A DNA stretch of 64,000 nt from JBGMEA01 sp041447245 (GTDB lineage: Bacteria; Bacillota; Clostridia; Eubacteriales; Anaerofustaceae), in assembly GCA_041447245.1 (NCBI GenBank), contig JBGMEA010000012.1, positions 420,438 to 484,437 on the forward strand, written 5' to 3'. The notes beneath the pieces were generated by a model that was given only the letters and a program-made list of their open reading frames with translations, was not told the DNA's origin and searched no databases. The position numbers and the translations under genes are program-made. Numbering within the stretch: position 1 is the stretch's first letter; each line of letters opens with the position of its first letter. Shown one piece after another: positions 26,646 to 35,920 of the stretch.

Positions 26646-26682
26646 AAGAGCCCGAACCGTGGTGTTCGGACTCTTTTTTGCT
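26646..26682. terminator. Terminator between LiaF-like and DUF4097 genes
   Basis: Stem agag-c-ccgaac / gttcgg-a-ctct followed by six T residues. Confidence 0.85.
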
Positions 26683-26713
26683 ACCGCACAGTCAATTTTG
26701 TCCCTGCCGGGTT

Positions 26714-27652
26714 TTATTGAAATACGATATCAATGTTGCCGCTCGTGGAGGTGGCTTTCAATTGTTTTGTGCCATTGACCGATCCTCCCATAATAGAAAC
26801 TTTTCCGCTGACCGAGTCGGACGTAATATAGTAATCCTGTGAATTGACTGCCAGTGTGCCATTGATGGATGCACTGACAGTTTCAAAGCTGAGATTGTTG
26901 CCGCTGAGCGTAGCAAAGGAAACCGAGCCGCTGGTTGAGTTGACTGAAATATCTCCCGAAGCACGGGTGGCATTCAGATCAATGCTGCCGCTGACGTTGC
27001 GAACCGCAAGATATCCTCCTGTCTGCAGTCCGTCCGTGCGGATGCTTCCGCTGGTTGTTTCCAGTTTTGCGTCTGCTCCGCAGCTTGCATCATTCAGGGT
27101 AATGGATCCGCTGACCGAAGATGCGGAAATACCATTTCTTACAGCAGAATGTTCAATGGAAATACTTCCGCTTGTGTTGGCAACACTTAAGGACTCCGCA
27201 TTCAGATCGGTAACCGACACCGAGCCGCTGACGTTGCCTACCGACAGATCCGCCATCCAATCGGAAGGGATGGTGATTGTGAGCGGGATGCTTGACGGAG
27301 CAGCGGTGAACAAGTTTTCAAAAAACCACCTTTTTGTGTTTGCTTTTTCGATGGTCAGTTTACCGTTCAGATTATCGATCCGATATTGATAATAGTCGTT
27401 TTCGTAGCAGTCAACCGTAATTTGTTTGTCGCCCGATGCCGTAACGATGACATTGCTGTCGATATCCGAAACGTCGATATCAGTGATGCCGGATGGGTCG
27501 TATGTGTAGATATTGTGATCATAAGAAGAGTTGCTGCCGTGTTCCGATCCGAGGTTGAATCCTGACAGCGCATAGCCTGAAAATCCGAGAATCAGACCGA
27601 TGCCGATCATCGCCGCGGCGACGATTGCGATTGTTCTTGATGGTTGTTTCAT
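26714..27652 (-). CDS. DUF4097 beta-repeat membrane-anchored protein
   Basis: A 312-residue protein with one N-terminal membrane anchor (residues about 8-28) and an extracytoplasmic right-handed beta-helix-like region with repeated TSGSI/VSGSI units every 15-20 residues. This is the DUF4097 family, the usual third partner of PadR and DUF1700 in Bacillota. Start after GGAGG, one base beyond the DUF1700 stop, so translation is coupled. Role in surface or membrane stress sensing is inferred from the family context. Confidence 0.88.
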   Translation of the reverse strand: MKQPSRTIAIVAAAMIGIGLILGFSGYALSGFNLGSEHGSNSSYDHNIYTYDPSGITDIDVSDIDSNVIVTASGDKQITVDCYENDYYQYRIDNLNGKLTIEKANTKRWFFENLFTAAPSSIPLTITIPSDWMADLSVGNVSGSVSVTDLNAESLSVANTSGSISIEHSAVRNGISASSVSGSITLNDASCGADAKLETTSGSIRTDGLQTGGYLAVRNVSGSIDLNATRASGDISVNSTSGSVSFATLSGNNLSFETVSASINGTLAVNSQDYYITSDSVSGKVSIMGGSVNGTKQLKATSTSGNIDIVFQ

Positions 27653-28249
27653 TTATTTCGCCTCCTTTTTGATAAACAGCGATTTGATCCATCGCAGAAA
27701 TTTGCCTGTCAGTTTGATCAGCAAAACGGAAATTTCTCTGATCGGGAAAAAGAGCAGAATGCCGAGCCCGATGCATACGAGGGATCCTCCGAAGCCGATC
27801 AATGCGAGATGCGGAGTCGGGAACAGGAGAATCGCCGAGCCGATGATGCCTGCCAGTCCGCCCAATGTCATGCCGAGAATGGCGGCATAAAGTCCGACAA
27901 TGACAGCCCAAATGGTGATATATACAGAAAAAATGATGCAAACAAAGGTCAGCAGCAGAGAAAACCAAACGGGAAATCCGAGCACGAGCAGAACGATTTC
28001 CCACGTCTGCGGGCGGGTTTTCGGCGTGATTTTAGCTTTGACAAGGCTGCTCAACGGGCTGGACAGCATGACTTCCCGTATGATATCGTCCATGTTTCCG
28101 AGTGCGGCAACGGCTTCTTCTTCGCTCATGCCGTCTTCCACACGATCATCGATCATTTCCGAGTAATAGAAAATTGTGCTGTCGATTTCGTGTTGGCGCA
28201 GTCCTTCGAGCTTTGCTGCAAGCTGCTTTAAAAACTGTGATTTATTCAT
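27653..28249 (-). CDS. DUF1700 (HAAS domain) membrane protein
   Basis: A 198-residue protein. The N-terminal helical HAAS-type domain is typical (FLKQLAAKLEGLRQHEIDST, then MSEEEAVAALG), followed by three to four membrane helices. DUF1700 proteins pair with PadR regulators and act as membrane partners of DUF4097. It overlaps the PadR gene by eight bases and abuts the DUF4097 gene. Confidence 0.9.
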   Translation of the reverse strand: MNKSQFLKQLAAKLEGLRQHEIDSTIFYYSEMIDDRVEDGMSEEEAVAALGNMDDIIREVMLSSPLSSLVKAKITPKTRPQTWEIVLLVLGFPVWFSLLLTFVCIIFSVYITIWAVIVGLYAAILGMTLGGLAGIIGSAILLFPTPHLALIGFGGSLVCIGLGILLFFPIREISVLLIKLTGKFLRWIKSLFIKKEAK

Positions 28250-28568
28250 GATCGGTACTCCTTATTTTTTGTTTGATGAAATCCAGAACAGAAACGACCT
28301 CCTGCCATTCTTCGAGAAACGCATCGATTTTACTGCGTCCCTCAGGCGTAATGCGATAATATTTGCGCAATCGGCTGTTGTGTTCTATTGTATAGACTTC
28401 TACGGAATGTTCCGTTTCCAAACGTTTCAGGATTGGATAAAGGGTTGATTCCGATATTTCGACGGCAGAGCTGACGTCTTTAATAATCTGATAGCCATAG
28501 GAGTCCTCCGCCGACAATGCGGAGAGCACGCAGACTTCGAGCAACCCTTTTTTCAATTGTATATTCAT
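28242..28568 (-). CDS. PadR-family transcriptional regulator
   Basis: A 108-residue PadR repressor with a winged helix (KGLLEVCVLSALSAEDSYGY, then ESTLYPILKRLE) and a C-terminal dimerisation helix; the short length is that of subfamily 2. Start after aaggagg. It is the first gene of a three-gene operon and has a perfect inverted repeat over its own promoter, indicating autoregulation. Confidence 0.93.
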   Translation of the reverse strand: MNIQLKKGLLEVCVLSALSAEDSYGYQIIKDVSSAVEISESTLYPILKRLETEHSVEVYTIEHNSRLRKYYRITPEGRSKIDAFLEEWQEVVSVLDFIKQKIRSTDHE

Positions 28569-28587
28569 AGGATGCCTCCTTCTGCAT

Positions 28588-28619
28588 TATACTATACAAT
28601 ACATAGTATAATGCGTCAA
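28588..28619 (-). promoter_or_regulatory. PadR operon promoter with operator
   Basis: On the minus strand TTGACG, a 17-base spacer and TATAGT. The perfect inverted repeat tatactat-acaatac-atagtata (28588-28610) covers the -10 region; it has the ATACT...AGTAT form usual for PadR sites. Confidence 0.82.
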
Positions 28620-28650
28620 GCAGTATTGATCATCTAATCGAATATTAATA

Positions 28651-28688
28651 AAGACCGACCTCCGAGAGCTGCGGAAATCGGTCTTTTG
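28651..28688 (-). terminator. Terminator of the metallo-hydrolase gene
   Basis: Stem aagaccga / tcggtctt closing a 20-base loop directly downstream of the minus-strand metallo-hydrolase stop. Confidence 0.65.
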
Positions 28689-28689
28689 A

Positions 28690-29400
28690 TTATTTCTGTT
28701 TTGAGATCGGTCGGATGCGGTCGGCATATTCTCTGAAGTTGCGCAGATCATCCGCAGCAAAGGGGGCGCCATGCCCCGGGTAGAGTTCGGATGCGCCGCT
28801 TGCGAGGATGGTGTCCCACGATTTCGCGTACTGCGAGGGGTCTTCCAGAAAGATGCTGATGCGGTGGGAACTCGGAAACCCGTTCATGGCGGCATCTCCG
28901 CAGAACAGCTCTCCGTCCGCAGTCAGCAACCCGATGGAGTCGGGGGTGTGTCCCGGAAGGGCGATGACCGTGAGTCCGAAGCCAGAGAGGGGCTGTGAGG
29001 AACCGTCCCACGGAATCATGCGGGATTCTTCTTCGATTGGATCAAACCCGTGTTTAACGCTGCCTGTCAGGTTCATGAGACCCGACACAAGGGCGGCTTT
29101 CCGATCGGCATATTTCCCCGGGAAATTTTTTCCCTCGGCGATGCGGGCAACGGCGCTGCGGTGCAGGATCAGTTTCGCGTCGGTTGCGGCGAGCAGTTCC
29201 CCCATGAATCCCACATGGTCGTCATGCGAATGGGTCAGAAAGAGGTAGCGGATATCGGACAGAGAAATGTTATTCTGCTCGAGAGTTTTGCGATAGGCGG
29301 GGAATCCGTCACGGTAACCGGAATCGACGGCGACATATCCGCGCGGGGTTTTCACAAGGTAAGAATTGACGATACGATTTCCTGTCGAAATGATTTGCAT
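28690..29400 (-). CDS. MBL-fold metallo-hydrolase
   Basis: A 236-residue metallo-beta-lactamase-fold hydrolase with the complete dinuclear zinc motif HSHDDH (about residues 57-62), GHTPDS, FCGDAAMNG and the C-terminal YPGHG. Glyoxalase II and several thioester or lactone hydrolases share this layout. Start five bases after GGAGG. It is a single gene next to the repeat block, unlike the 6199 hydrolase which has Asp in the motif. Substrate unknown. Confidence 0.88.
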   Translation of the reverse strand: MQIISTGNRIVNSYLVKTPRGYVAVDSGYRDGFPAYRKTLEQNNISLSDIRYLFLTHSHDDHVGFMGELLAATDAKLILHRSAVARIAEGKNFPGKYADRKAALVSGLMNLTGSVKHGFDPIEEESRMIPWDGSSQPLSGFGLTVIALPGHTPDSIGLLTADGELFCGDAAMNGFPSSHRISIFLEDPSQYAKSWDTILASGASELYPGHGAPFAADDLRNFREYADRIRPISKQK

Positions 29401-29444
29401 GGGTACCTCCGAGGTGGAATTTATCTAACCGGGAATGTGTTCCT

Positions 29445-30396
29445 TGCGGAAAGGCGCATGGTTTGAATTTGGTATTTATTTTATGATGTAGGGAACGCGT
29501 ATCACGCGTTCCGTGCCGATACGTTCCGTGTGATGCGAACGTTTGATGATTGGTTGTTCGTTGTTTTATCATTGTGGTTGATCATCAGGCAGTCGCCGCG
29601 TCGGCGGCGAACGACCCACTTTTCAGGCGGAAAAGTGGGCAAAACGCTTTACGCTCATTCGTCTCGCGGCATGTCAGGCCTTACGGTTTTGACAAAAATT
29701 CCATCGGCAGATAATCGTTCGGCAGACCGTGGCAGTCGGCAGAAGAAAAATCTGCTCGGAATTTTTATACCAAAACCTTGCGGGTCATGCCATTGCTCGG
29801 CGAATGACGCTTGATGACCGCCCCATCCGTTCGGGTCGAAATGCGATGCGTTGATTGAGAGGAACGTATACAATGCGTTCCGTGCGGAAAGGCGCATGGT
29901 TTGAATTTGGCATTTATTTTTATGATGTAGGGAACGCGTATCACGCGTTCCGTGCCGATACGTTCCGTGTGATGCGAATGTTTGATGATTGGTTGGATGT
30001 TCGTTGTTTTATCATTGTGGTTGATCATCAGGCAGTCGCCGCGTCGGCGGCGAACGACCCACTTTTCAGGCGGAAAAGTGGGCAAAACGCTTTACGCTCA
30101 TTCGTCTCGCGGCATGTCAGCCTTACGGTTTTGACAAAAATTCCATCGGCAGATAATCGTTCGGCAGACCGTGAACGTCGGCAGAAGAAAAATCTGCTCG
30201 GAATTTTTATACCAAAACCTTGCGGGTCATGCCATTGCTCGGCGAATGACGCTTGATGACCGCCCCGCCCGTTCGTATTAAAATGTGGTTCGTTGATTTG
30301 GCGGAACGCATACAATGCGTTCCGTGCGGAAAGGCGCATGGTTTGAATTTGGCATTTATTTTTATGATGTAGGAAACGCGTATCACGTGTTCCGTG
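29445..30396. repeat. Tandem repeat of about 440 bp (two full copies plus a third fragment)
   Basis: The unit beginning gcggaaaggcgcatggtttg occurs at 29445, 29884 and 30326. Copies 1 and 2 are nearly identical over about 370 bases (small indels near 29685/30120), then differ in the last 40-50 bases. Each unit contains an A-type palindrome (29487, 29926, 30368) near its start and ends with a B-type palindrome (29861, 30302). Short open frames here look like repeat shadows, without ribosome sites. The whole 29401-30436 stretch contains no convincing gene. Confidence 0.9.
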
Positions 30397-30436
30397 AGGA
30401 ATGAATGATTGTTTTTTTGCGCAGGGTATGCGATCC

Positions 30437-31090
30437 CTACGATTTAATCTCGGGTAGATCGGTCGTTTTATTCGGATATTCGCACAATTCGCGCAGCACG
30501 CATGCTGAGCATTTCGGTTTTCTGGCGGAACAGACGAGTCTGCCGTGCCAGATGAGCCAATGGTGCGCATTGGACCATTTGTCTTTGTCAATGATTGCGC
30601 GGAGCATTGCTTCCGTTTTAACGACATCATTGGCGTGGGCAAGCCCGATACGGTTCGAGACGCGGAACACGTGGGTATCGACGGCGATGGCGTCTTCGCC
30701 GAATGCATTTGATAAAACGACGTTGGCTGTTTTTCGACCGACTCCCGCGAGGGATGTAAGCGCATCGAAATCGTCCGGCACTTCGCCGTTGAAATGATCG
30801 AGAAGCATTTGTGCTGTTTTGATGATGTTGGCTGATTTTGTTTTCGAAAGACCGCAGGGACGAATGATATCCTGCAGTTTTTGTTGCCCGAACGCCAACA
30901 TTTCCTGCGGCGTATCCGCAATGGGAAAGAGCTGTTTGGTCACGATGTTCACGCGTACATCGGTGCACTGCGCGGACAGGATGGTGGCGGTGAGCAGTTC
31001 GTACGGAGTGCTGAAATCAAGCCCGCATTTGGTGCCGCCGTATTCTTCTTCGAGTAGTGCGATGATGCTGTCTGCTTTGTGTTTGTCCAT
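30437..31090 (-). CDS. nth: Endonuclease III
   Basis: A 217-residue base-excision repair glycosylase/AP lyase for oxidised pyrimidines. The helix-hairpin-helix LAGVGRKTANVVLSNAFG holds the catalytic Lys, VDTHVFRVSNR the catalytic Asp, and the C-terminal Cys-x6-Cys-x2-Cys-x5-Cys binds a 4Fe-4S cluster. Length is the family norm. Start at the ATG after aggcagg; a TTG ten codons upstream is less likely. Confidence 0.97.
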   Translation of the reverse strand: MDKHKADSIIALLEEEYGGTKCGLDFSTPYELLTATILSAQCTDVRVNIVTKQLFPIADTPQEMLAFGQQKLQDIIRPCGLSKTKSANIIKTAQMLLDHFNGEVPDDFDALTSLAGVGRKTANVVLSNAFGEDAIAVDTHVFRVSNRIGLAHANDVVKTEAMLRAIIDKDKWSNAHHWLIWHGRLVCSARKPKCSACVLRELCEYPNKTTDLPEIKS

Positions 31091-31189
31091 ACCTGCCTGC
31101 CTGTCGTGAATCGTAATCAAGTAGGATTATGATTCTTTTTCCAATATGTTTTCAGTATAGCACATTCGGGTTTGGTTGTTAAGCATGGG

Positions 31190-31224
31190 GAAAACAAACC
31201 CCTGTCTTCGTAAAAAGACAGGGG
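31190..31224 (-). terminator. Terminator of the two-component operon
   Basis: On the minus strand a ten-base stem cccctgtctt / aagacagggg followed by tttgtttt, 20 bases after the kinase stop. Confidence 0.85.
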
Positions 31225-31243
31225 AAACGGAGCTCTTAAATCA

Positions 31244-32521
31244 TCAGGGACGTTTTTTTTTCGGCAGTGGGAAGGTGACGGAAAATACATTTCCCTCCGC
31301 TGACTGGTAAGATACGCCGATTTTGGCGTGATGCGCATCCGCGATGCTTTTTGCGATGGCAAGCCCGAGACCCGAGCCTCCGCTGTCGCGTGCGCGGGAT
31401 TCATCGGTGCGGTAGAAGCGCTCGAAGATTTTTTTCTGATGCTTTGTTTCAATCGCGATGCCGCTGTTGGCAACGGTCAGTTTTGCTTTTTCGTGTTCTC
31501 TGCTCAGCCGTACGGTGATGGTGCCGTGTTCGTCGGAATATTTGACGGCATTGTCGAGCAGGATCATCAGCATCTGGCGGATGCGCTCTTCGTCTCCCTC
31601 GACGCGGATGTCGGGCGCGATGTCGCTTTGCAGATGTTTCTCTTTTTCGAAGATCACGGATTCAAACGTCAAGAGCGTGTAAGTGACGGTGTCGCTCAGA
31701 TTGACATCCGAGAGGATGACGGTTTGTTTCGAGTCATCGGTTTTTGCCAGATACAGCATGTCAGCCAGCAGATGCGTCATGCGCTGCGCCTCGGTTTTGA
31801 TATATTCCAGCCATTTCGATTGGCTTTTGACACTTTCCTGCGGTTTGGCGAGCATAATTTCCGTATTTGCGAGGATGGTTGTCAGCGGCGTGCGCAGTTC
31901 ATGGGAGGCGTCTGCAATGAAACGGCGCTGCTGTTCCAATGATCGTTCCACGGGCTTGACTGCCCAGGATGCGAAAAAGAGACTGACAAGAAAAACGGCA
32001 ACAAGGCTGATGCCTCCCGTGATGAGCGAGGTCGCAATCAGATCGTCCAGGGTATTGATTTCGGAAGATCGATCCGCAAATGCGATCATGATATCTCCGT
32101 TCTGCGGTTCTTTGTAAAAACGCAGAGTTTCATCATCGATGCGTCCTGTGTTTCTTTCGCTTTTGAAGGCATCTGCCACGATTTCATTCAATACGGTTTC
32201 ATCGGTGAACGTGACGTTTTCGACGGAAGTGTCAAGGATAGTTCCCTGAGAGTCCACCAAAACGAGAAAAATTCCGTATTCGGAGTTTTCCCGCTCTACA
32301 CCGCGTTTTTGGTTTTGCGGCGGCGAATTGTCATCTTCCTGCTGCGGGGAAGGATTGAGTGAATCGATATGATTTTCAATGGCTTTCTGCATGGCGTTGA
32401 TGCTTGCCGCCTGTGCTTTTTGATAGGATTGTGCATACACCATGACAAATACCGCACAAAGCAGAACAGCAACAATGGTCATCGTGATGAGGACAAACTT
32501 GATTTTCAGTTTCTTGATCAT
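31244..32521 (-). CDS. Sensor histidine kinase
   Basis: A 425-residue membrane kinase. Two membrane segments (about residues 7-29 and 162-185) enclose an extracytoplasmic sensor region of 130 residues containing a Pro/Gln/Asn-rich stretch. The phosphoacceptor box is FIADASHELRTPL; the ATPase domain shows LLDNAVKYS and GGSGLGLAIAK. A HAMP domain is short or absent. It overlaps the response-regulator gene by four bases. Signal unknown. Confidence 0.93.
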   Translation of the reverse strand: MIKKLKIKFVLITMTIVAVLLCAVFVMVYAQSYQKAQAASINAMQKAIENHIDSLNPSPQQEDDNSPPQNQKRGVERENSEYGIFLVLVDSQGTILDTSVENVTFTDETVLNEIVADAFKSERNTGRIDDETLRFYKEPQNGDIMIAFADRSSEINTLDDLIATSLITGGISLVAVFLVSLFFASWAVKPVERSLEQQRRFIADASHELRTPLTTILANTEIMLAKPQESVKSQSKWLEYIKTEAQRMTHLLADMLYLAKTDDSKQTVILSDVNLSDTVTYTLLTFESVIFEKEKHLQSDIAPDIRVEGDEERIRQMLMILLDNAVKYSDEHGTITVRLSREHEKAKLTVANSGIAIETKHQKKIFERFYRTDESRARDSGGSGLGLAIAKSIADAHHAKIGVSYQSAEGNVFSVTFPLPKKKRP

Positions 32522-33195
32522 GACGGTTCGGCCTCCAGATGGTAACCGATTTTGCGCACGGTTGCTATGGAGGCGGCGGATTTGAGGTAACCCAGCTTTT
32601 TCCTCAGAAACGAAATATATACTTCCACATTGTTATCTTCCGCATCCGATTCGCTGCCCCAGACTTTGAGCAGAAGCTGCTCTTTTGATACGGTGGAGCC
32701 GTTTGCCTCGATCAGCAATCGAAGTACTTCCGCTTCCTTCAGTCCGAGATGGACCGATTTTGTTCCGCAGCTGAGCAGGAGACTTTTGGTGTCCAAAGAA
32801 AGATCTGCGAACACGCTTTCTTCTTTATAAGCCTCATCTTTGCGACGGGTGAGCGCACGGATGCGTGCGAGCAATTCCTCGGAAGCAAACGGCTTGGTGA
32901 GATAATCATCTGCTCCGCAGTCAAGCCCTTTCACTTTATCGGAGACTTCGTCTTTTGCCGTGAGCATAATAACCGGGGTCGGCATTTTATTTTTACGCAT
33001 CTGTTTGACGACATCAAAACCATTCATGCCGGGCAGCATGATATCCAGTACGATGGCATCGTAAATGCCGCTCATGGCATAATCCAGTCCGTCGGTGCCG
33101 TTATGAACCATATCGGTGATGTAATTGTTTTGCGACAGAATCTGCGCAAGTGCTTCCGCAAGACGGATTTCGTCTTCTACAATCAATATTCTCAT
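32518..33195 (-). CDS. OmpR/PhoB-family response regulator
   Basis: A 225-residue regulator with receiver domain (acidic pair VEDE, phospho-Asp in IVLDIMLPGMNG, conserved Lys in LTKPF) and a C-terminal OmpR-type winged helix (residues about 125-222). It pairs with the downstream kinase; the two start/stop codons overlap. Start at the ATG five bases after aggaag. Confidence 0.95.
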   Translation of the reverse strand: MRILIVEDEIRLAEALAQILSQNNYITDMVHNGTDGLDYAMSGIYDAIVLDIMLPGMNGFDVVKQMRKNKMPTPVIMLTAKDEVSDKVKGLDCGADDYLTKPFASEELLARIRALTRRKDEAYKEESVFADLSLDTKSLLLSCGTKSVHLGLKEAEVLRLLIEANGSTVSKEQLLLKVWGSESDAEDNNVEVYISFLRKKLGYLKSAASIATVRKIGYHLEAEPS

Positions 33196-33326
33196 CAATT
33201 TCTTCCTGTTTCGGAATATAATAATTGTATTATAGCACAGAATCCTGAAAAGAACCTGAAAGGTTTAGGTGCCGAAAAACCGAACCAAAGCACACAAAGA
33301 TTGTTTTTTTACTCGGATCATTGAAA

Positions 33327-33353
33327 AACGCCGCATCTTGCCGATGCGGCGTT
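33327..33353 (-). terminator. Hairpin downstream of the CarD gene
   Basis: Eleven-base stem aacgccgcatc / gatgcggcgtt with a five-base loop and flanking A-rich sequence that gives T residues on the minus strand. Confidence 0.75.
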
Positions 33354-33372
33354 GTATGTTTTGTACGGAACA

Positions 33373-33873
33373 TTATCCGATATGGTCTTGAATATAGTCG
33401 GGCACGTCTTCTTTTTCTATGCCGAGCGAATAAGCAAATTCTTCGAAGAGCATTTGTTCGGCGTCTTTCATGGCATTGATTTCTTCTGTGGGCAGGCGCT
33501 TTCCTTCGTCGGCCAGTTTTTCTTTTCGGGCATAGATGGTTCTGATGAGACGGATTAATTGAGAAGAGTCCGCAGAGCGGAGTATTTCTGTAATGTGCTG
33601 ACGTCGGATCCTGTGGTCTTCCGTCCATTCGACGGAGACGGCCGACATTGCGCTGATCAGCCGATTGACTTCTTCTTTTGAGAGAACACGGCGGATATGG
33701 TTGGTCTCGTCATCATTATCTGTCGGAAGATATGCGGTGAAGTTGCGCTGAGTGAGGGATTCCAGAACGTAGTATTCCCGCTCCGTTCCGCCCGCGAATG
33801 ATTCCGCGCGAATATCGACGACTTTGCAGACGCCCTGTGAAGCGTAAATAATAACATCATTTTTTCGAAACAT
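33373..33873 (-). CDS. CarD/CdnL-family transcription factor
   Basis: A 166-residue protein with the N-terminal RNA-polymerase-interaction domain of CarD/TRCF (FRKNDVIIYASQGVCKVVDI, then EYYVLESL) and a helical C-terminal domain. CarD proteins bind the beta subunit and stabilise open complexes. Start at the ATG five bases after GGAGG; 21 upstream codons are open but unsupported. Single gene. Confidence 0.9.
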   Translation of the reverse strand: MFRKNDVIIYASQGVCKVVDIRAESFAGGTEREYYVLESLTQRNFTAYLPTDNDDETNHIRRVLSKEEVNRLISAMSAVSVEWTEDHRIRRQHITEILRSADSSQLIRLIRTIYARKEKLADEGKRLPTEEINAMKDAEQMLFEEFAYSLGIEKEDVPDYIQDHIG

Positions 33874-34064
33874 GATTTCCTCCGTGATTGTGTCGGAGTA
33901 CAATGCTCCGCGCGCAACAAAAAGTACGGTCGGCAAGATCGGACAGCCGATATCGATAACCGCACGCCGTACCTATATTGTAACAGAAAACGGAAGGGAA
34001 AGGGAAATAAAACTTCACAAAATTTTGAAAATTCGCTTTCTCTCCGTTTTATCTGAACAATCTG

Positions 34065-34688
34065 TCAGATATCGGCGGAAAAATCCAAGCAAAGAAACGA
34101 TTTCCCATTGGGAAGATCAACGGATGTTTTTTTCTTGAGAATATAGTCAAGACGGGCCATCGTTTCGCAAAGCTCATTGGAGCCGATCAAAGAGTGAATC
34201 GTCCGCAGCGCATCAAGCCTATCCCGATAAGGGGATTCGGATATAAATCCGTCGGTTTTTCCATCCGACTGAATCGTGCAGGAAATGCGCATGGGTCTGC
34301 TTCGGGCAATCAGTGATGCAAATGATGAGAGCCCGATATATTCGATCAGCAGATCGGCGGTCATCAAATCACAGGGCGGAAGCTGCAGATGCGGATCGGA
34401 AAGATCGGCGCAGATGAGCTGAAGACGTTTGTCCAACGATGCGAATCTCGTCTTGCAGTCGGCAAGATAATCGGCATTGATATCCACTCCGACAATGGAT
34501 TTGACGTGAGGAGACGCGTGTTCCAATCCGTTCCCGCCTGCGATGCCCAAAATTATGATACTGGATATTTGTGTGTCTGCAAAGCGCAGGCGCATCCGTT
34601 CGGAGAGGGTTTGTGCCTGAAAAACATCCTTGCGTTGCATATGGTCTTCGTAGTCTTTGAGCGGAATGAAAATCCAAGGGTTCTGCAT
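34065..34688 (-). CDS. Class I SAM-dependent methyltransferase
   Basis: A 207-residue protein with Rossmann-type SAM motifs: IIILGIAGGNGLEH (motif I), VGVDINADYL (acidic ribose-binding residue) and ICADLSD. After the motif the segment MTADLLIEYIGL replaces the usual DPP or catalytic loop, so a small-molecule substrate is more likely than DNA. Start after aaaggag. The family is not named. Neighbours give no substrate hint. Confidence 0.78.
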   Translation of the reverse strand: MQNPWIFIPLKDYEDHMQRKDVFQAQTLSERMRLRFADTQISSIIILGIAGGNGLEHASPHVKSIVGVDINADYLADCKTRFASLDKRLQLICADLSDPHLQLPPCDLMTADLLIEYIGLSSFASLIARSRPMRISCTIQSDGKTDGFISESPYRDRLDALRTIHSLIGSNELCETMARLDYILKKKTSVDLPNGKSFLCLDFSADI

Positions 34689-34792
34689 GGGATCAACTCC
34701 TTTGATAAGATGGAAAAGACGCGGCAGTATTCTGATGCAATGCTACTGTCGCGCCTTTCCTATATGGTAACAGAGGACTTTGAAAAAAGCAA

Positions 34793-35455
34793 TTATTTCG
34801 GTGAAGGTTCCGCACGAAGAATTTTCTTCTCGAAAGGCCGCATTTTTCTGATGAAGAGCCTGGACATCATTCCGACCGTAAGTGCAGCCGCCAGGGTTCC
34901 TTCCCGTACGCCGGCAATGTGATGCAGGCTCAGCAGCGAACAGCCTGCCGCAATGAGCACCAGCGAAGAGTCGAAAACAATCTTGATTTTTCCGAATTCT
35001 TTTCCGCTGACCTGAGCAATCGCCTTGACCATACCTTCTCCGGCAAGCATTACGACGTTTGCGATAACTTCCATGCTGACGCCGACGGCAACAATCACGC
35101 AGCTGAGCAACACGCAGATCCATTGCTCGGCATAGCTCGACGGAGCGTACCATGAAAGCAACCGCATGGCAGCATCGGTAAAGACTCCGAACAGAATTGC
35201 CGCGGGAAGCTGCATCAGCTGAATCCAATCAAAATCTTTGCGCAGAAGTGCGATCTGCAGCAGAATGAATACGATATGCATGAGAATGGTAAATTGCCCG
35301 ATGGTGAGCGGAAAAGCCAAACTCAGCACATATGGCAGGGAAGAAATCGGCGAGGTTCCGAGATTTGCTTTGACAGAGAGCGCGACACCGAACGCCAGCA
35401 CCATCAACCCGAGCACAAAAAATAAATAGCGTTTGATTTGTTCCGATTTATTCAT
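34793..35455 (-). CDS. YczE/YyaS/YitT-family membrane protein
   Basis: A 220-residue integral membrane protein with five or six helices; the N-terminal pattern GVALSVKANLGTSPISSLPY is typical of YczE/YyaS. In Bacillus the family is linked to lipopeptide synthesis or export without a defined mechanism. It overlaps the MarR gene by eight bases, so it is the probable target of that repressor. Confidence 0.83.
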   Translation of the reverse strand: MNKSEQIKRYLFFVLGLMVLAFGVALSVKANLGTSPISSLPYVLSLAFPLTIGQFTILMHIVFILLQIALLRKDFDWIQLMQLPAAILFGVFTDAAMRLLSWYAPSSYAEQWICVLLSCVIVAVGVSMEVIANVVMLAGEGMVKAIAQVSGKEFGKIKIVFDSSLVLIAAGCSLLSLHHIAGVREGTLAAALTVGMMSRLFIRKMRPFEKKILRAEPSPK

Positions 35456-35876
35456 TCTGCCAACTTCGGGTATTGAAATACAGCTTCATTAAAATGTGCA
35501 TAAATGTCTGATACTCCTGTTTTGAAAGACCCTTCAGTGCCACATTTTCGGCATCCGAGAATATCTTTTCCACAATGCGCAATGCATCGCGTCCTTTCGG
35601 ACTAAGGGATACATTCTGAGATTTTTTATCGGAAGGATTCTGAACACATTCAATCAATCCATTCTCTTTCATGCGGCGGAGCAGCCCTGTGACCGTGGGC
35701 GGTTGCAGGGAGCATCCCTTTGCAATGGAGGATTGCTTACAGCCGTCGTGGCTGCTCAGATATTCGAGAATTTTCGGCTGTCCCGGGCTGAGCCCGAACT
35801 GTGCGGAATCCGAGAGAATTTTGCGATAGAAATTGTTTTGCGTAAGCATCAACAAGTAATGCAGGGACATTTGCAT
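35448..35876 (-). CDS. MarR-family transcriptional regulator
   Basis: A 142-residue winged-helix repressor; the DNA-binding part is GCKQSSIAKGCSLQPPTVTG, then LLRRMKENGLIECVQNPSDK with the usual wing Asp-Lys. First gene of a two-gene operon with the YczE-like protein. A 30-base near-perfect palindrome lies just upstream of its ribosome site, indicating autorepression. Confidence 0.93.
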   Translation of the reverse strand: MQMSLHYLLMLTQNNFYRKILSDSAQFGLSPGQPKILEYLSSHDGCKQSSIAKGCSLQPPTVTGLLRRMKENGLIECVQNPSDKKSQNVSLSPKGRDALRIVEKIFSDAENVALKGLSKQEYQTFMHILMKLYFNTRSWQNE

Positions 35877-35890
35877 ACGCGAAAAACCTC

Positions 35891-35920
35891 ATTTCTTTGT
35901 TAGCATGCTAATAAAGAAAT
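35891..35920. promoter_or_regulatory. MarR operator palindrome
   Basis: A 30-base palindrome with arms atttctttgttagca / tgctaataaagaaat and only one mismatched pair, 15 bases upstream of the MarR start. The stretch 35921-36258 beyond it holds only weak minus-strand frames, one with a signal-peptide-like MIKKIVRLLIVLLLS start but no ribosome site. Confidence 0.82.

Noticed and set aside
29530..30256. Short frames inside the tandem repeat that recur in each unit
   Set aside because: They follow the repeat and have no ribosome sites; frames shift where copies differ by indels.
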